From positions 1 to 64,000 of the forward strand of contig VHCL01000004.1 of NCBI GenBank assembly GCA_016871725.1: a stretch of DNA of 64,000 nucleotides. The letters run 5' to 3'. This DNA is from Verrucomicrobiota bacterium. GTDB taxonomy: Bacteria; Verrucomicrobiota; Verrucomicrobiia; Opitutales; UBA953. The notes beneath the pieces are model-generated. The model searched no databases. It saw only the letters and a list, made by a program, of their open reading frames with translations, and was not told where the DNA came from. The position numbers and the translations under genes were made by a program. Shown in pieces: positions 63,477 to 64,000 of the stretch (positions are counted from its first letter, which is position 1; every line of letters starts with the position of its first letter).

Positions 63477-64000
63477 ATGGAAACCGACGCCCGCCCCGGC
63501 CCCGCGAGCCAGGCCAAGACCTGGATCATAACGATCGCCATCGTGCTCATGGCCGCCCCGTTCGTGGTGCTGGCCCTGCGCCCCCCGGCGGCGACCCCGG
63601 CGAAGGCGGGCGAGACCGACCTGACCGGCATGGTCTGGATCCCGGGCGGGGAGTTCACCATGGGGACGGACAAGGCCGACGAGAAGCACGCGGAAGAAGC
63701 GCCGGCGCACGCGGTCGTCGTCAAAGGCTTCTGGATGGACGTCACCGAAGTGACCAACGCTCAGTTCAAACGGTTCGTCGACGCCACCGGCTACGTGACC
63801 GACGCCGAGAAGGATCTCGATCCGCGAGAATTCCCCAAGGCTCCGCCGGAAATGCTCAAAGGCGGCGCCCTGCTTTTCCAGCGCGTCTCCGGCGTGAACC
63901 CCTTCCAGTGCGGCGGCGCCGACCTGCCCTGGTGGAAGTTCACCGCCGGCGCCAATTGGCGGCACCCGGACGGCCCCGCGTCCTCGATCGAGCAGCGCAT
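63477..64000 (+). CDS. Formylglycine-generating-enzyme (sulfatase-modifying factor) family protein, truncated by window end
   Basis: The open frame from ATG 63477 runs past the window edge; 174 codons are visible. An N-terminal signal-anchor (about 15-35; WIITIAIVLMAAPFVVLAL) is followed by the FGE fold start: GMVWIPGGEFTMGTDKADEK, then HAVVVKGFWMDVTEVTNAQF and FKRFVDATGYVTDAEK, the classical FGE-sulfatase domain opening. Real FGE oxidises a sulfatase Cys to formylglycine; many family members are catalytically unrelated, and the Cys pair that decides lies beyond the window. Divergent from pyrE over about 100 bp. Confidence 0.88.
   Translation, partial: METDARPGPASQAKTWIITIAIVLMAAPFVVLALRPPAATPAKAGETDLTGMVWIPGGEFTMGTDKADEKHAEEAPAHAVVVKGFWMDVTEVTNAQFKRFVDATGYVTDAEKDLDPREFPKAPPEMLKGGALLFQRVSGVNPFQCGGADLPWWKFTAGANWRHPDGPASSIEQR

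Overview
The window comes from a high-GC bacterium of the Verrucomicrobia, most likely class Opitutae. The partial 16S rRNA start has the verrucomicrobial form (AACGCTGGCGGCGTGG, then TTAAGACATGCAAGTCGA). A PVC-type membrane-bound dehydrogenase (beta-propeller, HEAT repeats, cytochrome c) and an OleA/OleB pair fit that placement. Outer-membrane genes (bamA, skp/ompH, lpxD) show a diderm, LPS-type envelope. Most of the window is chromosomal housekeeping sequence, densely packed with overlapping start/stop codons. Hardly any gene has a Shine-Dalgarno sequence.

Layout. 1-1000: 5' end of a 16S gene (minus) with a hairpin-rich leader and boxA. 1043-7000: secreted trypsin-like protease, asnS, transaldolase, a SPOUT methyltransferase with two small DUF3955-like membrane proteins, and an RlmD-type m5U methyltransferase. 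7061-12217: gyrB-gyrA, with a cluster of DnaA-box-like direct repeats upstream. 12450-15615: fabZ-fabI-oleA-oleB, fatty-acid synthesis linked to the first and last steps of head-to-head olefin synthesis. 15709-25783: a secreted PrxQ-type peroxiredoxin (plus), then a long minus-strand series rplY-pth-rpsF-ssb-rplI, a terminator, and dnaB-bamA-skp-lpxD-prs. 25959-30996: PQQ-type sugar dehydrogenase, TIM-barrel isomerase and the HEAT/cytochrome c dehydrogenase.

31172-33500 is more accessory: HU, tRNA-Leu(CAA), a DUF4236 protein, a candidate multi-hairpin structured RNA, a 76-aa protein resembling only the N-terminal DNA-binding part of a tyrosine integrase, and an outer-membrane barrel. 33594-38031 holds three consecutive ammonium transporters. 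Each has its own near-consensus sigma-54 promoter placed so close to the start codon that very short or leaderless mRNAs are predicted. A MerR-like regulator, a VWA protein, a large AsmA-like protein with a BtuC/FecCD permease and ATPase, and an OGG1-like glycosylase follow.

47647-54192 is a sialic-acid utilisation cluster: two NanM-like mutarotases, an MFS transporter, N-acetylneuraminate lyase, a secreted sialidase and an N-acylglucosamine 2-epimerase. Together these could release, import and degrade sialic acid from glycoconjugates. The remainder (54224-64000) has a pair of related small membrane proteins, a secreted esterase, an FkbM methyltransferase, enolase, tRNA-Val(GAC), a NUDIX hydrolase, yebC, yidC, pyrE and a truncated formylglycine-generating-enzyme-like protein at the right edge.

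No CRISPR array, insertion sequence or prophage was seen. The best leads for something undescribed are the structured RNA with its integrase-N-like small protein (32145-32532) and the triple sigma-54/amt arrangement.
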